A stretch of 64,000 bases of DNA. It comes from Bacillota bacterium. GTDB lineage: Bacteria; Bacillota; Clostridia; Saccharofermentanales; Fastidiosipilaceae. The notes below the pieces were generated by a model, which had not been told where the DNA came from, searched no databases, and saw only the letters and a program-made list of their open reading frames with translations. This document shows, in pieces, positions 38,359 to 47,339 of this stretch. The position numbers and the translations under genes are program-made. Every line of letters begins with the position of its first letter. Within the stretch, counting starts at the first letter, position 1. The stretch lies in contig JAEZWR010000036.1 of assembly GCA_023420115.1 (NCBI GenBank), forward strand, positions 9,178 through 73,177, in the 5' to 3' direction.

Positions 38359-39153
38359 ATGAAAATAATTATCTCTCCAGCCAAGAATTTAAGAGAAGAG
38401 TATTTAGATTTAGGCTTCATGGAGGAGAAAGAACTATATTTTCCTAAGGAGAATAAGGAGCTAGAGAAATATTTATATAATAAGAATATTGATGAGATTA
38501 ATAGAATTTGGAAAATTTCAGATAAGCTTGCAAAAGAATCTCTTGAAAGATATAGAACTGCCTCTGGTAATAATGAGTATAGATTTGCAATCGAACTTTA
38601 TAATGGAGCCGTATATAAGAATTTAGCTGTTGAAGAGCTAAGTCGAGATGACTTTAATTATTTGAATAGGAATTTAAGGATAATATCAGCGTATTATGGT
38701 TTACTAAGACCTAATAATCGTATTCTTCCATATCGTCTTGAAATGGATAGTACAATTGATTTTAAATTGGATAATAATATATATAAATCGTTGTATGAGT
38801 ACTGGGGAAATAAAGTTTGTGATAAGTTAGTTGCTGAACTTTCTCAAGATGAGAATGAATTTATAATTAATCTAGCTTCGAAAAATTATGCAAAATTAAT
38901 TCTCAAACATTTACAAAAGGATATACCTATTTATGAAATTTTATTCTATTGTTTGAGAAAAGGTAAAAGTAAGGATGAATACAAAAATATTGCAACTATT
39001 GCCAAAATACAAAGAGGAAAAATTTTACGTTATCTGACAGATAATCGAGTGGAAGATATTGACGGAGTTAAAGAATACACTGGAGATGGTTTCACTTATG
39101 ATTTTGAACTAAGTGATAATGATAAAATAGTTTTTGTTAGAGACGAAAGATAG
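38359..39153 (+). CDS. yaaA: YaaA/UPF0246 family protein
   Basis: A 264-residue member of the YaaA family, linked in E. coli to hydrogen peroxide resistance by limiting free iron and known to bind DNA. The opening MKIIISPAKNL, the central FNYLNRNLRIISAYYGLLRPN, and the C-terminal Lys-rich block KGKSKDEYKNIATIAKIQRG match the family. It is a single gene behind the mgl terminator. A role in oxidative stress is carried over from the family, not seen here. Confidence 0.88.
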   Translation: MKIIISPAKNLREEYLDLGFMEEKELYFPKENKELEKYLYNKNIDEINRIWKISDKLAKESLERYRTASGNNEYRFAIELYNGAVYKNLAVEELSRDDFNYLNRNLRIISAYYGLLRPNNRILPYRLEMDSTIDFKLDNNIYKSLYEYWGNKVCDKLVAELSQDENEFIINLASKNYAKLILKHLQKDIPIYEILFYCLRKGKSKDEYKNIATIAKIQRGKILRYLTDNRVEDIDGVKEYTGDGFTYDFELSDNDKIVFVRDER

Positions 39154-39214
39154 GTTTGATTTTTAGATTATTTATACGTATATATTGGTACTTATCAAAT
39201 ATAGGAGGGATTTA

Positions 39215-39925
39215 ATGAGCAGAAATAATAAGAGTATGGGTAACAAGCATAAAATGAGTAAGGAAGAATTGAATAAATATAGTAGGAAGAGTTATGTTCA
39301 GTTGGCGATTTTCTTTGTTTCCTTACTGCTGCTAGTGATGGTTTTTTATTTCGTATCACGATTTATGCATAAAAATTCTAATAATGTGAGAAATGTTGAT
39401 AAGAGTTTAGAAAGTTCACAGAGTCAGCTTGCATCTGAACTTGAGTCAAAAAATGATAAGTCCGAGTCCACGACTAATTCTGAAGAAGTAAGTACTTCTG
39501 AAGATAAGAGTGAAAGCAGTGAGGGAACAAAATCTACAACTACTTTTGATCCTAAGATGCGTGAGATATATGAATCTCATCTTAAGGGGACAGTTAAATT
39601 AAATGATATGGAAGTTTTGGAAAGACTACAGTCTGAGAACAAAGAGAAGAGTGTTGTGTATGTCGGTAGAGCAACTTGTCCTGATTGTTATGCTTTTGTC
39701 CCTATTTTAGAAGAGGCTATGAAAGAAATCGACCATACCATTTATTATTATGACTGCGAGAATATGTCATCTGAGGTTAGAGAATATTTAAGTGGTTTGG
39801 GACTTGAATATATCCCGTCAATTTTGAAGGTAGAAAGTGATCAGATAACAATTACTCAGGTCGCAAATGAGAATAAGAAAGAAGATGTAGTTTCTTTGAT
39901 TAATGATTTTTTCGCTGAGTCTTAA
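39215..39925 (+). CDS. membrane-anchored thioredoxin-like protein
   Basis: A 236-residue protein with a Lys-rich cytoplasmic N terminus (about 30 residues), one membrane helix (LAIFFVSLLLLVMVFYFV), a Ser/Glu-rich linker of about 65 residues, and a thioredoxin-fold domain with the redox motif RATCPDCYAF. After it come IYYYDCENM and the cis-Pro-like YIPSILKV. It probably faces the outside and acts in thiol-disulfide exchange. It resembles the small thioredoxin-like accessory proteins of bacteriocin loci, but no such genes are near. ATG 39215 has AGGAGGG five bases upstream. An upstream in-frame ATG (39185) lacks a ribosome site. Confidence 0.8.
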   Translation: MSRNNKSMGNKHKMSKEELNKYSRKSYVQLAIFFVSLLLLVMVFYFVSRFMHKNSNNVRNVDKSLESSQSQLASELESKNDKSESTTNSEEVSTSEDKSESSEGTKSTTTFDPKMREIYESHLKGTVKLNDMEVLERLQSENKEKSVVYVGRATCPDCYAFVPILEEAMKEIDHTIYYYDCENMSSEVREYLSGLGLEYIPSILKVESDQITITQVANENKKEDVVSLINDFFAES

Positions 39926-39969
39926 TAAATTTTGAATTGATATTTTATTTAATAAGTTAGGTATAAGGA

Positions 39970-40014
39970 AATCGCCCGAGATTTAAGATGAATATTATCT
40001 TGTCTCGGGCGATT
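39970..40014. terminator. bidirectional terminator between thioredoxin-like gene and pflA
   Basis: AATCGCCCGAGA (39970-39981) pairs perfectly with TCTCGGGCGATT (40003-40014), between two convergent genes. Confidence 0.88.
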
Positions 40015-40054
40015 AATTATCTCAATCATTATTTCCAAAGTTTATATCTGCTAC

Positions 40055-41059
40055 TTATAGTCCTAGCTCACTGCCTATTTCAGAATTGTAGTATTGTCTA
40101 TTATTTTTAGTGCCACTTTGGCGATCAAGATGGTCGAGAATACTATCTTCTAATTTCTTCTCTGTTCTTGATTCAGTTGGTATAGACATATCATTTTGAT
40201 TTATTCCTCGAGTTTTCTTTACTTCATCGAGTAAAAGATCGGAAGGACGCGAAGTCGCTTTTGCCCATAGTTCACGCCATTTTTTCTCATATTCTTGAGC
40301 TCTATCTACATCCATCTCTGGAACATCTTTTAGTCGATATTCTAAGCCTAGTGCATCATATTTTGGAATAGCGTGATTATGATAGGGCAAAACCTCAAGA
40401 CTGATTACTTTATCCCCTAAAGGGAGAGCGATTGTTACAAGGTCGTCAATGCTGTCAAAATCATCTGTTATTCCCGGAACACAAACGTGCCTAAGTATAA
40501 TTTTTCCATTAAAAAAGCGTTCATCCGAGCAAATTTTTATGAAACGAAGTAGGCCCTTAATGGGAACTCTGCATAAATCTCGATATTCTTCATCGTTAGC
40601 AGCCTTGATATCAAGAATTATATAGTCAACCATAGGAAGCAGTTTTTTTAATGTTTCTTCTGAAGCACCATATCCTGAAGTGTCTAGACATATATTAAAG
40701 CCTTCTTCTTTTAATTTGGGGACAAAGTTGATAAGTGTTTTGGCTTGAACAAGACATTCGCCACCAGAGAATGTGATACCACCCTTTTTGCCATAATAGG
40801 GTTTATATCTTTTGGCAATGCTCAAAAGTTTATCATAATCCATCCAACCGGCAGGACCGTCATCAGAATGGGCAGGGCAGTACATATGACGATCTTTGCT
40901 AGGGACATGAAGATATGAGTCAGCTTGAGTTTCGGGATTGTGACAATATGAACAACGAAGAGGACAGGACTGGAGAAAAAATACAGTTCGAATACCAGGA
41001 CCATCAAGGGTACCCAAGCTTTCGAGAGAAGAAATAAGAAGTTGATCATTTTGTGGCAT
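40055..41059 (-). CDS. pflA: pyruvate formate-lyase activating enzyme (radical SAM)
   Basis: Radical-SAM glycyl-radical activase that installs the radical on PFL using S-adenosylmethionine. The N-terminal GTLDGPGIRTVFFLQSC is followed by the cluster motif CPLRCSYCHNPET (CxxxCxxC), GGITFSGGECLVQ and ICLDTSGYG. The protein is 334 residues against about 250 for typical PflA. The extra part is a C-terminal stretch after the usual end (about ALGLEYRLKDVPEMDVD), which is polar and not recognised. It lies downstream of pflB in the same direction, with a terminator-like stem between. Confidence 0.93.
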   Translation of the reverse strand: MPQNDQLLISSLESLGTLDGPGIRTVFFLQSCPLRCSYCHNPETQADSYLHVPSKDRHMYCPAHSDDGPAGWMDYDKLLSIAKRYKPYYGKKGGITFSGGECLVQAKTLINFVPKLKEEGFNICLDTSGYGASEETLKKLLPMVDYIILDIKAANDEEYRDLCRVPIKGLLRFIKICSDERFFNGKIILRHVCVPGITDDFDSIDDLVTIALPLGDKVISLEVLPYHNHAIPKYDALGLEYRLKDVPEMDVDRAQEYEKKWRELWAKATSRPSDLLLDEVKKTRGINQNDMSIPTESRTEKKLEDSILDHLDRQSGTKNNRQYYNSEIGSELGL

Positions 41060-41241
41060 AAGCCGATTGTCCTCCAGATTAATCTATATATGTAGTTGGT
41101 GATAAATATTAATTTTTGTGATAATTTGGAATATAGCTTTGGATTTTAATGTTAACTTAGATTATGACTGTAAAGTAAAATAAAGTTGTCATAGATGATA
41201 CGATGTATTATTTATGATATCGCTTATTTTTAATAGAAAAA

Positions 41242-41284
41242 GAGCTGACAGCGAGGAGTGGTATTTAGTCCTCAGAGTCAGCTC
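41242..41284 (-). terminator. terminator after pflB
   Basis: GAGCTGAC (41242-41249) pairs with GTCAGCTC (41277-41284), with an inner GAGGA/TCCTC stem. On the minus strand the stem is followed by TTTTT. It would reduce read-through from pflB into pflA. Confidence 0.82.
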
Positions 41285-41310
41285 AAAATTTATCATTGTT
41301 TTATATGATA

Positions 41311-43563
41311 CTAGATTCTACTATGGAAAGTTCTTTGAATAACTTCCTTCTTTTGCTCCTCAGACAAACTATTAAAATGTACAGCATATCCAGATACACG
41401 AATAGTCAAGTTAGGATATTTATCGGGATTACGAAGAGCCTCTTCAAGAAGCGCTCTCTGAAGAACATTAATATTTAGGTGGAAGGCATTTTGAGCAAAA
41501 TATCCGTCGAGAATAGTTGTTAAATTTTCTTCCTGTTCCTCAATATCTGTACCTAAGCTACTTGGAACAATTGAGAAAGTATTGGATATACCATCTTGGC
41601 AGACTGCTCTATATGGGAGTTTAGCAACAGAGTTGAGAGAAGCCAAAGCACCGCTGTGATCTCTTCCGTGCATTGGATTTGCACCTGGAGCAAAAGGCTC
41701 ACCAGCTTTTCTTCCGTCTGGGGTACTACCTGTCTTCTTGCCATAAACTACATTTGAAGTGATGGTGAGAAGAGATAAGGTATGTTCGGCATTACGATAA
41801 GTAGGATGCTTCTTGAGCTCGTTGCTAAAGAAGCTAACTAGCTCTACAGCAATTTGATCAACTCTATCATCGTCATTTCCAAATTTTGGGAAGTCTCCTT
41901 CGACTTCGAAATCTGTACTTATACCATCTTCATTCCTAATAGGCTTAACCTTAGCATATCTAATTGCACTCAAGGAGTCGGCGGCGATTGAAAGACCTGC
42001 AATACCAAAGGCCATATATCTGTGGATATTAGCATCATGAAGTGCCATCTGACCTCTTTCATATGCATACTTATCATGCATATAGTGGATACTATTCATT
42101 GTGTTTACATAAAGACCGGCAAGCTTCTCAAGAACCAACTTGTAATTTCTCATTACTGTATCATAGTCTAAGACATCCTCTTCTATAGCGGGGATACCTT
42201 CAAAGACCTGGATGGCTTTGCCACTCTTCTTATCCTTTTTCATTTCATCATAGCCGCAGTTAATAGCATAAAGAAGTGATTTAGCTAAGTTTGCTCTTGC
42301 GCCAAAGAATTGCATATCCTTACCAATACGCATGGCAGAAACACAGCAGGCAATACCGTAATCATCACCGTAGATTGGTCTCATTAGATCGTCGTTCTCA
42401 TATTGTAGAGAGTCAGTCTTAATGGAAAGACCAGTACAGTAATTCTTAAAAGCAACAGGCAACTCATTTGACCAAAGAACAGTCATATTAGGTTCAGGTG
42501 CTGGCCCTAAATTTTCTAATGTATGGAGGAAACGGAAAGCGGTTTTGCTTACTAGAGTACGTCCATCAAGACCAGTTCCACCTATAGATTCTGTGATCCA
42601 AGTAGGGTCTCCACCGAATAATTCATCATATTCAGGTGTTCTTAAGTGTCTAACCAGACGAAGCTTGATAACTAGTTGGTCAATTAATTCCTGCGCTTCG
42701 ATCTCTGTAATTGAGCCATTATCTAAATCCTTTTGGATATAGCAGTCTAAGAAAGTTGTGTTCCTACCAAAACTCATAGCTGCACCATTATTTTCCTTGA
42801 CTGCTGCAAGGTAAGCAAGGTACAAGGATTGTACTGCTTCGTGAGCAGTTTCAGCTGGTTTTCTTATGTTGCAACCGTATGCTTCACCGAGTAATGCAAT
42901 TTCCTCTAGTGCCCTCAGTTGTTCTGAAATTTCTTCGCGCATCCTTATTACTTCATCAGATGCAGCTTGTTTTTCTAATTCGATTTTTTCTTCTAGTTTC
43001 TTACTCTTAAGGAAGTCAATGCCGTAAAGAGGAACTCTTCTATAGTCACCTATAATTCTTCCTCTACCATAAGCATCAGGAAGACCAGTTAAAAGACCAA
43101 CTGTTCTAGCCTTGCGCATATCGGAGGTGTAGGCATCAAAAACACCGTCGTTGTGTGTCTTGCGATATGACAAAAAAGCCTCTTCGAGTTTGGGGTTCAT
43201 TTCTTTGTTTGAGGCTGCTAGTGATGCCTGAACCATCCTATATCCACCATAAGGATTTACAATTCTCTTTAAGGGCTCATCGGACTGGAGCCCCACAATT
43301 ATTTCGTTATCCTTATCCATATATCCTACAGGTAAGGTGTTGATTCCAGAGAAGTGTTCGGTGTCGACCTTTTTTTCTTGACTCATAACATCTTTATTGA
43401 TTAGAGCCTCGGCCTGCTTCCATAATTTTTCAGTTCTTTCACTTGCTTCTGCAAGAAATGCTGCATTTCCCTCATAGGGAGTATAGTTCTTCTGAATGAA
43501 GTCGCGAACATTAATTTCGTTCTGCCATTCACCAGATTTAAAACCATTCCACTCTTTAAACAT
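41311..43563 (-). CDS. pflB: formate C-acetyltransferase (pyruvate formate-lyase)
   Basis: Glycyl-radical enzyme of 750 residues that splits pyruvate with CoA to acetyl-CoA and formate, a main anaerobic energy step. The start [21 protein letters not shown] is PflB-type. The active-site Cys pair is in GIACCVSAM, near residue 400. The radical Gly is in [12 protein letters not shown], with Gly about 26 residues from the end. GYRMVQASL and [16 protein letters not shown] are further landmarks. AGGAGG precedes the ATG. Together with its activase and the hydrogenase at 59-64 kb it defines a mixed formate/H2 fermentation. Confidence 0.97.
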   Translation of the reverse strand: MFKEWNGFKSGEWQNEINVRDFIQKNYTPYEGNAAFLAEASERTEKLWKQAEALINKDVMSQEKKVDTEHFSGINTLPVGYMDKDNEIIVGLQSDEPLKRIVNPYGGYRMVQASLAASNKEMNPKLEEAFLSYRKTHNDGVFDAYTSDMRKARTVGLLTGLPDAYGRGRIIGDYRRVPLYGIDFLKSKKLEEKIELEKQAASDEVIRMREEISEQLRALEEIALLGEAYGCNIRKPAETAHEAVQSLYLAYLAAVKENNGAAMSFGRNTTFLDCYIQKDLDNGSITEIEAQELIDQLVIKLRLVRHLRTPEYDELFGGDPTWITESIGGTGLDGRTLVSKTAFRFLHTLENLGPAPEPNMTVLWSNELPVAFKNYCTGLSIKTDSLQYENDDLMRPIYGDDYGIACCVSAMRIGKDMQFFGARANLAKSLLYAINCGYDEMKKDKKSGKAIQVFEGIPAIEEDVLDYDTVMRNYKLVLEKLAGLYVNTMNSIHYMHDKYAYERGQMALHDANIHRYMAFGIAGLSIAADSLSAIRYAKVKPIRNEDGISTDFEVEGDFPKFGNDDDRVDQIAVELVSFFSNELKKHPTYRNAEHTLSLLTITSNVVYGKKTGSTPDGRKAGEPFAPGANPMHGRDHSGALASLNSVAKLPYRAVCQDGISNTFSIVPSSLGTDIEEQEENLTTILDGYFAQNAFHLNINVLQRALLEEALRNPDKYPNLTIRVSGYAVHFNSLSEEQKKEVIQRTFHSRI

Positions 43564-43863
43564 AAGTTCCTCCTATTTCTCAGAATATAAATAATTAAAA
43601 TTATTTAATTCGACAATCAATTACATAAGTCCATAAATTCTGTTGAAATGATATAAAATCTGTATACTATGTTGCAGTGTTTATACTCACTTAAGTTTTG
43701 TGATTTGGAACACACAAAGAACAAGTACAAAAAAAGTATTAGAAGAAATGTGTAATAAAACAGAGAGATTAATTTTAGTCAACACTGCGGTGCTTTTTAT
43801 TATTTGAAATGTATTTCGTTGATATGAGATAGTATTTGATGTGATTTTATATAAGGAGAGCTT
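43564..43863. other. divergent intergenic region pflB / acetyltransferase
   Basis: About 300 AT-rich bases between divergent genes. It should contain both promoters, but no pair of boxes stands out. At 43781-43798 it contains a sequence matching 16 of 18 bases of an element present at 4772-4789 and, inverted, at 44591-44608. Confidence 0.5.
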
Positions 43864-44583
43864 ATGGCAGAAAATAATATTAAGGACAATGTTAATTGTG
43901 AAGTTAATGTAGGCAAAGAAACCCTTGAAGATTTTTATAAGAAAATGCATTCTGGTCATTTATATGATCCTATGAATGATGAAATATTAAATGTTCAACT
44001 TAAGTATTTAGATGATGTTCAGGAATATAACAGGCTTAAACATAGCGACCTTGAGGGAAGGTGGAAGAAGCTTAAAAGTATGTTTGCTGAAATAGGTGAA
44101 GGGTCGTATATAGAGATCCCATTTAATTCTAACTTTGGAGCTAGACATTGTTATTTTGGTAAGTGCGTTTATGCTAATTATAATCTTTCATTAGTTGATG
44201 ATACGGAGATTCATGTAGGTGACTACACTATGTTTGGACCAGGGGTTGTATTAGCGACAGCTGGTCATCCTATTAATCCCGAAATGCGCGAAGGTCTTAA
44301 TTTACAATTTAATCGACCGATACATATAGGTAGAAATTGTTGGCTCGGTGCCGGAGTAATTGTCCTTCCGGGAGTGACAATTGGAGATAATACTGTTATT
44401 GGAGCAGGCTCTGTTGTTAGTAAGGATATACCAGCAAATGTTGTGGCAGTTGGAAGTCCATGTAAGGTAATGAGAGAGATTTCCGAAAGAGATAGAGAGT
44501 ACTACTATAAGGACTTGGCGATACCGAAGAGCTTTTTTGAGCTTGTCAAGGCGCGTAAAGATAATGATAGTGATAATGAGTAA
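43864..44583 (+). CDS. maa: maltose/galactoside O-acetyltransferase-like hexapeptide protein
   Basis: A 239-residue acyl-CoA-dependent sugar O-acetyltransferase with a left-handed beta-helix. The family N-terminal domain (MHSGHLYDPMNDEIL) is followed by hexapeptide repeats, with the catalytic His in ATAGHPINPEMRE and the terminal VVAVGSPCKVMREI. AAGGAG lies six bases before the ATG. It has about 35 extra residues at each end compared with enterobacterial Maa/LacA. Its acceptor sugar is unknown. It is flanked by inverted copies of an 18-base element. Confidence 0.88.
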   Translation: MAENNIKDNVNCEVNVGKETLEDFYKKMHSGHLYDPMNDEILNVQLKYLDDVQEYNRLKHSDLEGRWKKLKSMFAEIGEGSYIEIPFNSNFGARHCYFGKCVYANYNLSLVDDTEIHVGDYTMFGPGVVLATAGHPINPEMREGLNLQFNRPIHIGRNCWLGAGVIVLPGVTIGDNTVIGAGSVVSKDIPANVVAVGSPCKVMREISERDREYYYKDLAIPKSFFELVKARKDNDSDNE

Positions 44584-44590
44584 TATAGTT

Positions 44591-44610
44591 AAAAAGCACT
44601 GCCGTGTTTT
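44591..44610 (+). terminator. short terminator-like hairpin after the acetyltransferase gene
   Basis: AAAGCAC and GTGTTTT arms around TGCC, T-rich downstream. The 18 bases 44591-44608 are the exact reverse complement of 4772-4789. Confidence 0.5.
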
Positions 44611-44817
44611 ATTTGCTTAAAATATTTTGGCAAAATAATTAAAATGTCTATAATCGTATATAATATTAAGATGATGAATTTCTCATAATAAATTGACTTG
44701 AATTTGAGTGATTATGGTTAGCTACTTTTATGAATTACATTTGTTTTATGAAGTGAATTGGATTATTAATAAATAAAGAAGTATTTGAGATGTTGTATTT
44801 ACTTTGGAGGGGTTTTT

Positions 44818-46047
44818 ATGGATTTATTTGATAAATGTCATGAATATAGTAGAGTCGATATGGCAATTGAAATGGGTATTTACCCATATTTTCACAAATT
44901 AACTACTGGCCAGGACACAGAGGTTATAATGGGCGGGCATCATACATATATGCTTGGTTCTAATAACTATCTCGGTCTCACAGCTGATCCTAGGGTAAAA
45001 GAAGCCGCAATAAAGGCAATAGAGAAATATGGTAGTGGCTGCTCCGGAAGTAGATTCTTAAATGGAAATTTAGATATCCACGAAGAACTGGAAACTGAAC
45101 TTGCTGATTTTCTTAATAAAGAAGCTTGTATGATGGTATCAACTGGATTCCAGACTAATTTGGCTATTATTTCGGCGATTGCTGATAAAAATGATGTGAT
45201 TCTTTCAGATTCAATGAATCATGCATCAATTATTGATGCTTGCAGATTGAGTTTTGCTCAAACTGTGAAGTATAAACACTCTGACATGAAAGATCTCGAA
45301 AGAAAATTAGCTTTTGCTAGATCAAAAGAAGAAGTTAAAGGAATACTGATTGTTACAGACGGTGTGTTTAGTATGGAGGGAGAGATTTGCAAGCTTGATG
45401 AAATTGTTCCTCTAGCTAAAAAATATAAGGCGAGAATTTTAGTCGACGATGCACATTCCCTCGGTGTCTTAGGTGAGGGAGGAAGAGGTACGGCCTCACA
45501 TTTTGGACTTGAAAATGAAGTCGATTTAATAATGAATACTTTTTCTAAGAGCCTGGCGTCATTAGGTGGCTGTGTTGTCGGTGACAAGGAGGTTATCAAA
45601 TATCTTCGTCATGTTTCTAGACCTTTTATTTTCAGTGCTAGTGTTCCTCCAGCTCAAGTTGCGTCTGCGAGAGAATCTCTTAAAATTTTAAGAGAGGAGC
45701 CAGAAAGGGTATTAAAGTTAAGAGAAAATGTTCGTTTGGCTAAGAAACTATTAGACGAGGCTCCGCATGTTACTCTATATGATAGTAAGAATGATATAGT
45801 GCCGATTCTCCCTCTCCTAACAGGCAGTGTAGGTAGAACTAGCTTTATGGCTAATTATCTTTTTGAAAATGAGATATATGTTAACCCAGTTTTCCCACCA
45901 GTTGTACCCAAGGAAGCTTGTTTGCTTAGAACAAGTCTTATGGCTACCCATACTGATGAGCAAATTCATAAGTCTGTTGAAATTATAGAGAGATGCTTCA
46001 AGGATGTAGCTAATATGGATCTTTCAGCACTTGATATTAATTTCTAA
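44818..46047 (+). CDS. alpha-oxoamine synthase family, serine palmitoyltransferase-like
   Basis: PLP fold-I enzyme of 409 residues that joins an acyl-CoA to an amino acid with loss of CO2. It resembles bacterial serine palmitoyltransferases more than Kbl or BioF: GIYPYFHKL and MGGHHTYMLGSNNYLGL at the N terminus, YGSGCSGSRFLNGNLDIHEEL, SDSMNHASIIDACRLS, VDDAHSLGVLGEGGRGT and the PLP-Lys motif TFSKSLASLGG. ATG 44818 is chosen because GGAGGGG lies five bases upstream. No other sphingolipid or sulfonolipid gene is visible nearby. A 2-amino-3-ketobutyrate ligase role is the main alternative. Confidence 0.82.
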   Translation: MDLFDKCHEYSRVDMAIEMGIYPYFHKLTTGQDTEVIMGGHHTYMLGSNNYLGLTADPRVKEAAIKAIEKYGSGCSGSRFLNGNLDIHEELETELADFLNKEACMMVSTGFQTNLAIISAIADKNDVILSDSMNHASIIDACRLSFAQTVKYKHSDMKDLERKLAFARSKEEVKGILIVTDGVFSMEGEICKLDEIVPLAKKYKARILVDDAHSLGVLGEGGRGTASHFGLENEVDLIMNTFSKSLASLGGCVVGDKEVIKYLRHVSRPFIFSASVPPAQVASARESLKILREEPERVLKLRENVRLAKKLLDEAPHVTLYDSKNDIVPILPLLTGSVGRTSFMANYLFENEIYVNPVFPPVVPKEACLLRTSLMATHTDEQIHKSVEIIERCFKDVANMDLSALDINF

Positions 46048-46107
46048 TATTTGATTAAGGAAAGAACTTAACAAATCAGCTAGTGGTTGGCTTAGGAAGA
46101 AAACAGT

Positions 46108-46266
46108 ATGAAAGGTATGACAAATAGTCAATTAGATAGCTTACTAGCAAGTATTCAGAAAATGGTTGAACTCACAGTTGAGAAACTAGTTGATGATAAA
46201 GACTTAGCTAACAAAGTTAAGAAAGAAATAATAAAAAATCTTGATGACTTGAAAACTAAGAAGTAA
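46108..46266 (+). CDS. small accessory protein, 52 residues
   Basis: A short open frame MKGMTNSQLDSLL... of 52 codons ending in LDDLKTKK. It is charged, predicted almost wholly helical with no Cys, and resembles small conserved proteins found in conjugative elements. That resemblance is from memory of such proteins, not a search. AGGAAG precedes the ATG by about nine bases. It sits 60 bases behind the SPT-like gene and is followed by a strong hairpin and the next small gene. Function unknown. Confidence 0.55.
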   Translation: MKGMTNSQLDSLLASIQKMVELTVEKLVDDKDLANKVKKEIIKNLDDLKTKK

Positions 46267-46287
46267 CAAGCCACCAAGCTAAAAACG

Positions 46288-46345
46288 GATTGAGTGAACC
46301 GCCCACTCAATCTACACATTTATATATTACGGCGGTTGTAAAGGA
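46288..46345 (+). promoter_or_regulatory. possible pseudoknot leader of the 64-residue protein gene
   Basis: A nine-pair hairpin GATTGAGTG/CACTCAATC (46288-46296 and 46304-46312) shows the loop AACCGCC (46297-46303). This is exactly complementary to GGCGGTT (46331-46337), three bases before the AAGGA ribosome site of the next gene. The loop pairing would form a pseudoknot next to the ribosome site, a design known from replication-gene control in IncI/IncB-type plasmids. Confidence 0.5.
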
Positions 46346-46354
46346 ATTGCAAGA

Positions 46355-46549
46355 GTGGCAGAGAAAAAAAGACGTTCAGTTTACAATCCAGAAGCACAGA
46401 AACGTTGGAATGATAAAAATAAAGAACGTGTCAATTATTTAGGTTCTCGTAGTTCTGCACGTAGTTTTATAAGAAACAAAGCAACAAAGGAAGACTTACA
46501 GGAACTGAAGATTTTAATTGAAGAACGTGAAAGATTATTAGAAGATTAG
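46355..46549 (+). CDS. small basic accessory protein, 64 residues
   Basis: A 64-residue Arg/Lys-rich helical protein starting at GTG (MAEKKRRSVYNPEAQKRW) and ending KEDLQELKILIEERERLLED. The pattern Y-N-P-E-A-Q-K-R-W followed by RSFIRNKATKEDL is typical of small proteins carried on plasmids and integrative elements of Firmicutes; its role is not known to me. AAAGGA lies nine bases before the GTG. A terminator follows. The leader can form a pseudoknot. Confidence 0.65.
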   Translation: MAEKKRRSVYNPEAQKRWNDKNKERVNYLGSRSSARSFIRNKATKEDLQELKILIEERERLLED

Positions 46550-46573
46550 ATATTAAATAAGTCAACCACATAG

Positions 46574-46601
46574 AAGCACGCAGTTAAAAGCGTGCTTTTT
46601 T
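46574..46601 (+). terminator. terminator after the 64-residue protein gene
   Basis: AAGCACGC (46574-46581) pairs with GCGTGCTT (46590-46597) around an 8-base loop, followed by six T. Confidence 0.88.
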
Positions 46602-46623
46602 ATTACCTTAAGAAAGCGAACTA

Positions 46624-46728
46624 ATGAAAAGAATATTAGCAGTTGAAAAGTATTGTGGTATTAGTGGTGGAGAAGTGGAAGTTCATATAATTTATATAAC
46701 TCTTTTATATTTAATACAAACCCTATAA
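46624..46728 (+). CDS. very short open frame, possibly a gene remnant
   Basis: Thirty-four codons beginning MKRILAVEKYCGISGGEVEVH and ending at TAA, directly after the terminator of the 64-residue gene. The first 20 residues look protein-like, and then the frame runs into hydrophobic AT-rich sequence. It may be the start of a gene that continues, out of frame, in the fragment at 46738-46938. No ribosome site is convincing. Confidence 0.25.
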   Translation: MKRILAVEKYCGISGGEVEVHIIYITLLYLIQTL

Positions 46729-46737
46729 TGCCGTTAA

Positions 46738-46938
46738 TGCCGTGATTTACAAGGATTTTACGCAACTACCAGCAGAGAACATTTAGGTGCAATTTTCTAT
46801 GTTATCGATTATCAAAATGAACCCAAAACACAAACAAATCAAACTAAATGTTGTCCCATTGGCTTAAGTGTTGCTGAGCTAAGCAAAATGAACGCATATT
46901 TTCATCTAATAAAAAAGTCTCCACGAGGTAAAAATTGA
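46738..46938 (+). pseudogene. gene fragment without a start codon
   Basis: An open stretch of 66 codons with protein-like composition (for example REHLGAIFYVIDYQNEPKTQ and CCPIGLSVAELSKMNAYF) ending at TGA. No start codon with a ribosome site precedes it, and an in-frame stop lies immediately upstream. It looks like the 3' end of a decayed gene of the accessory stretch. I do not recognise the family. Confidence 0.4.
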
Positions 46939-47120
46939 TATGTACCCCTTTTTGGACAATACAGTAAAGGAGATACATCTCATTCATCCTATGGTTAATC
47001 AAATTAGTAGTATATAAATGTCTGCCTTTAAGGAGAATCAAGGTGCCTCTACATTATAAAAAGATGGATGCTAAGATAAATAACGACATCCATCCTTTTC
47101 ATAAATAAGGATTAAAGGCT

Positions 47121-47309
47121 TTATTGCATCGGATTTGCTCTTGCATCTTGATCAAAGCCAGGAGGGTTACCCAATTTGGCTCGATCAATGTAGTCTCGCA
47201 AAAATCGTCGTGTCGCATCATCTGCACGTTGCGGACTCAAATATCCCATGTCGAAGGGTTTTTCCAATAGTTTCTTGCGACAGAACTGATGTCGTATGCA
47301 TATAAAAAC
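47121..47309 (-). pseudogene. gene fragment (C-terminal part) without a start
   Basis: The minus strand is open for 62 codons to a TAA at 47121, with strongly protein-like text (RKKLLEKPFDMGYLSPQRAD, then DATRRFLRDYIDRAKLGNPP) ending DARANPMQ. There is no Met start, and an in-frame TGA lies just upstream. GC content is higher than in the neighbourhood, suggesting a foreign gene remnant. Family not recognised. Confidence 0.45.
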
Positions 47310-47339
47310 TCATGTCTCTAATGCTGAGCAAGTTTTTAG

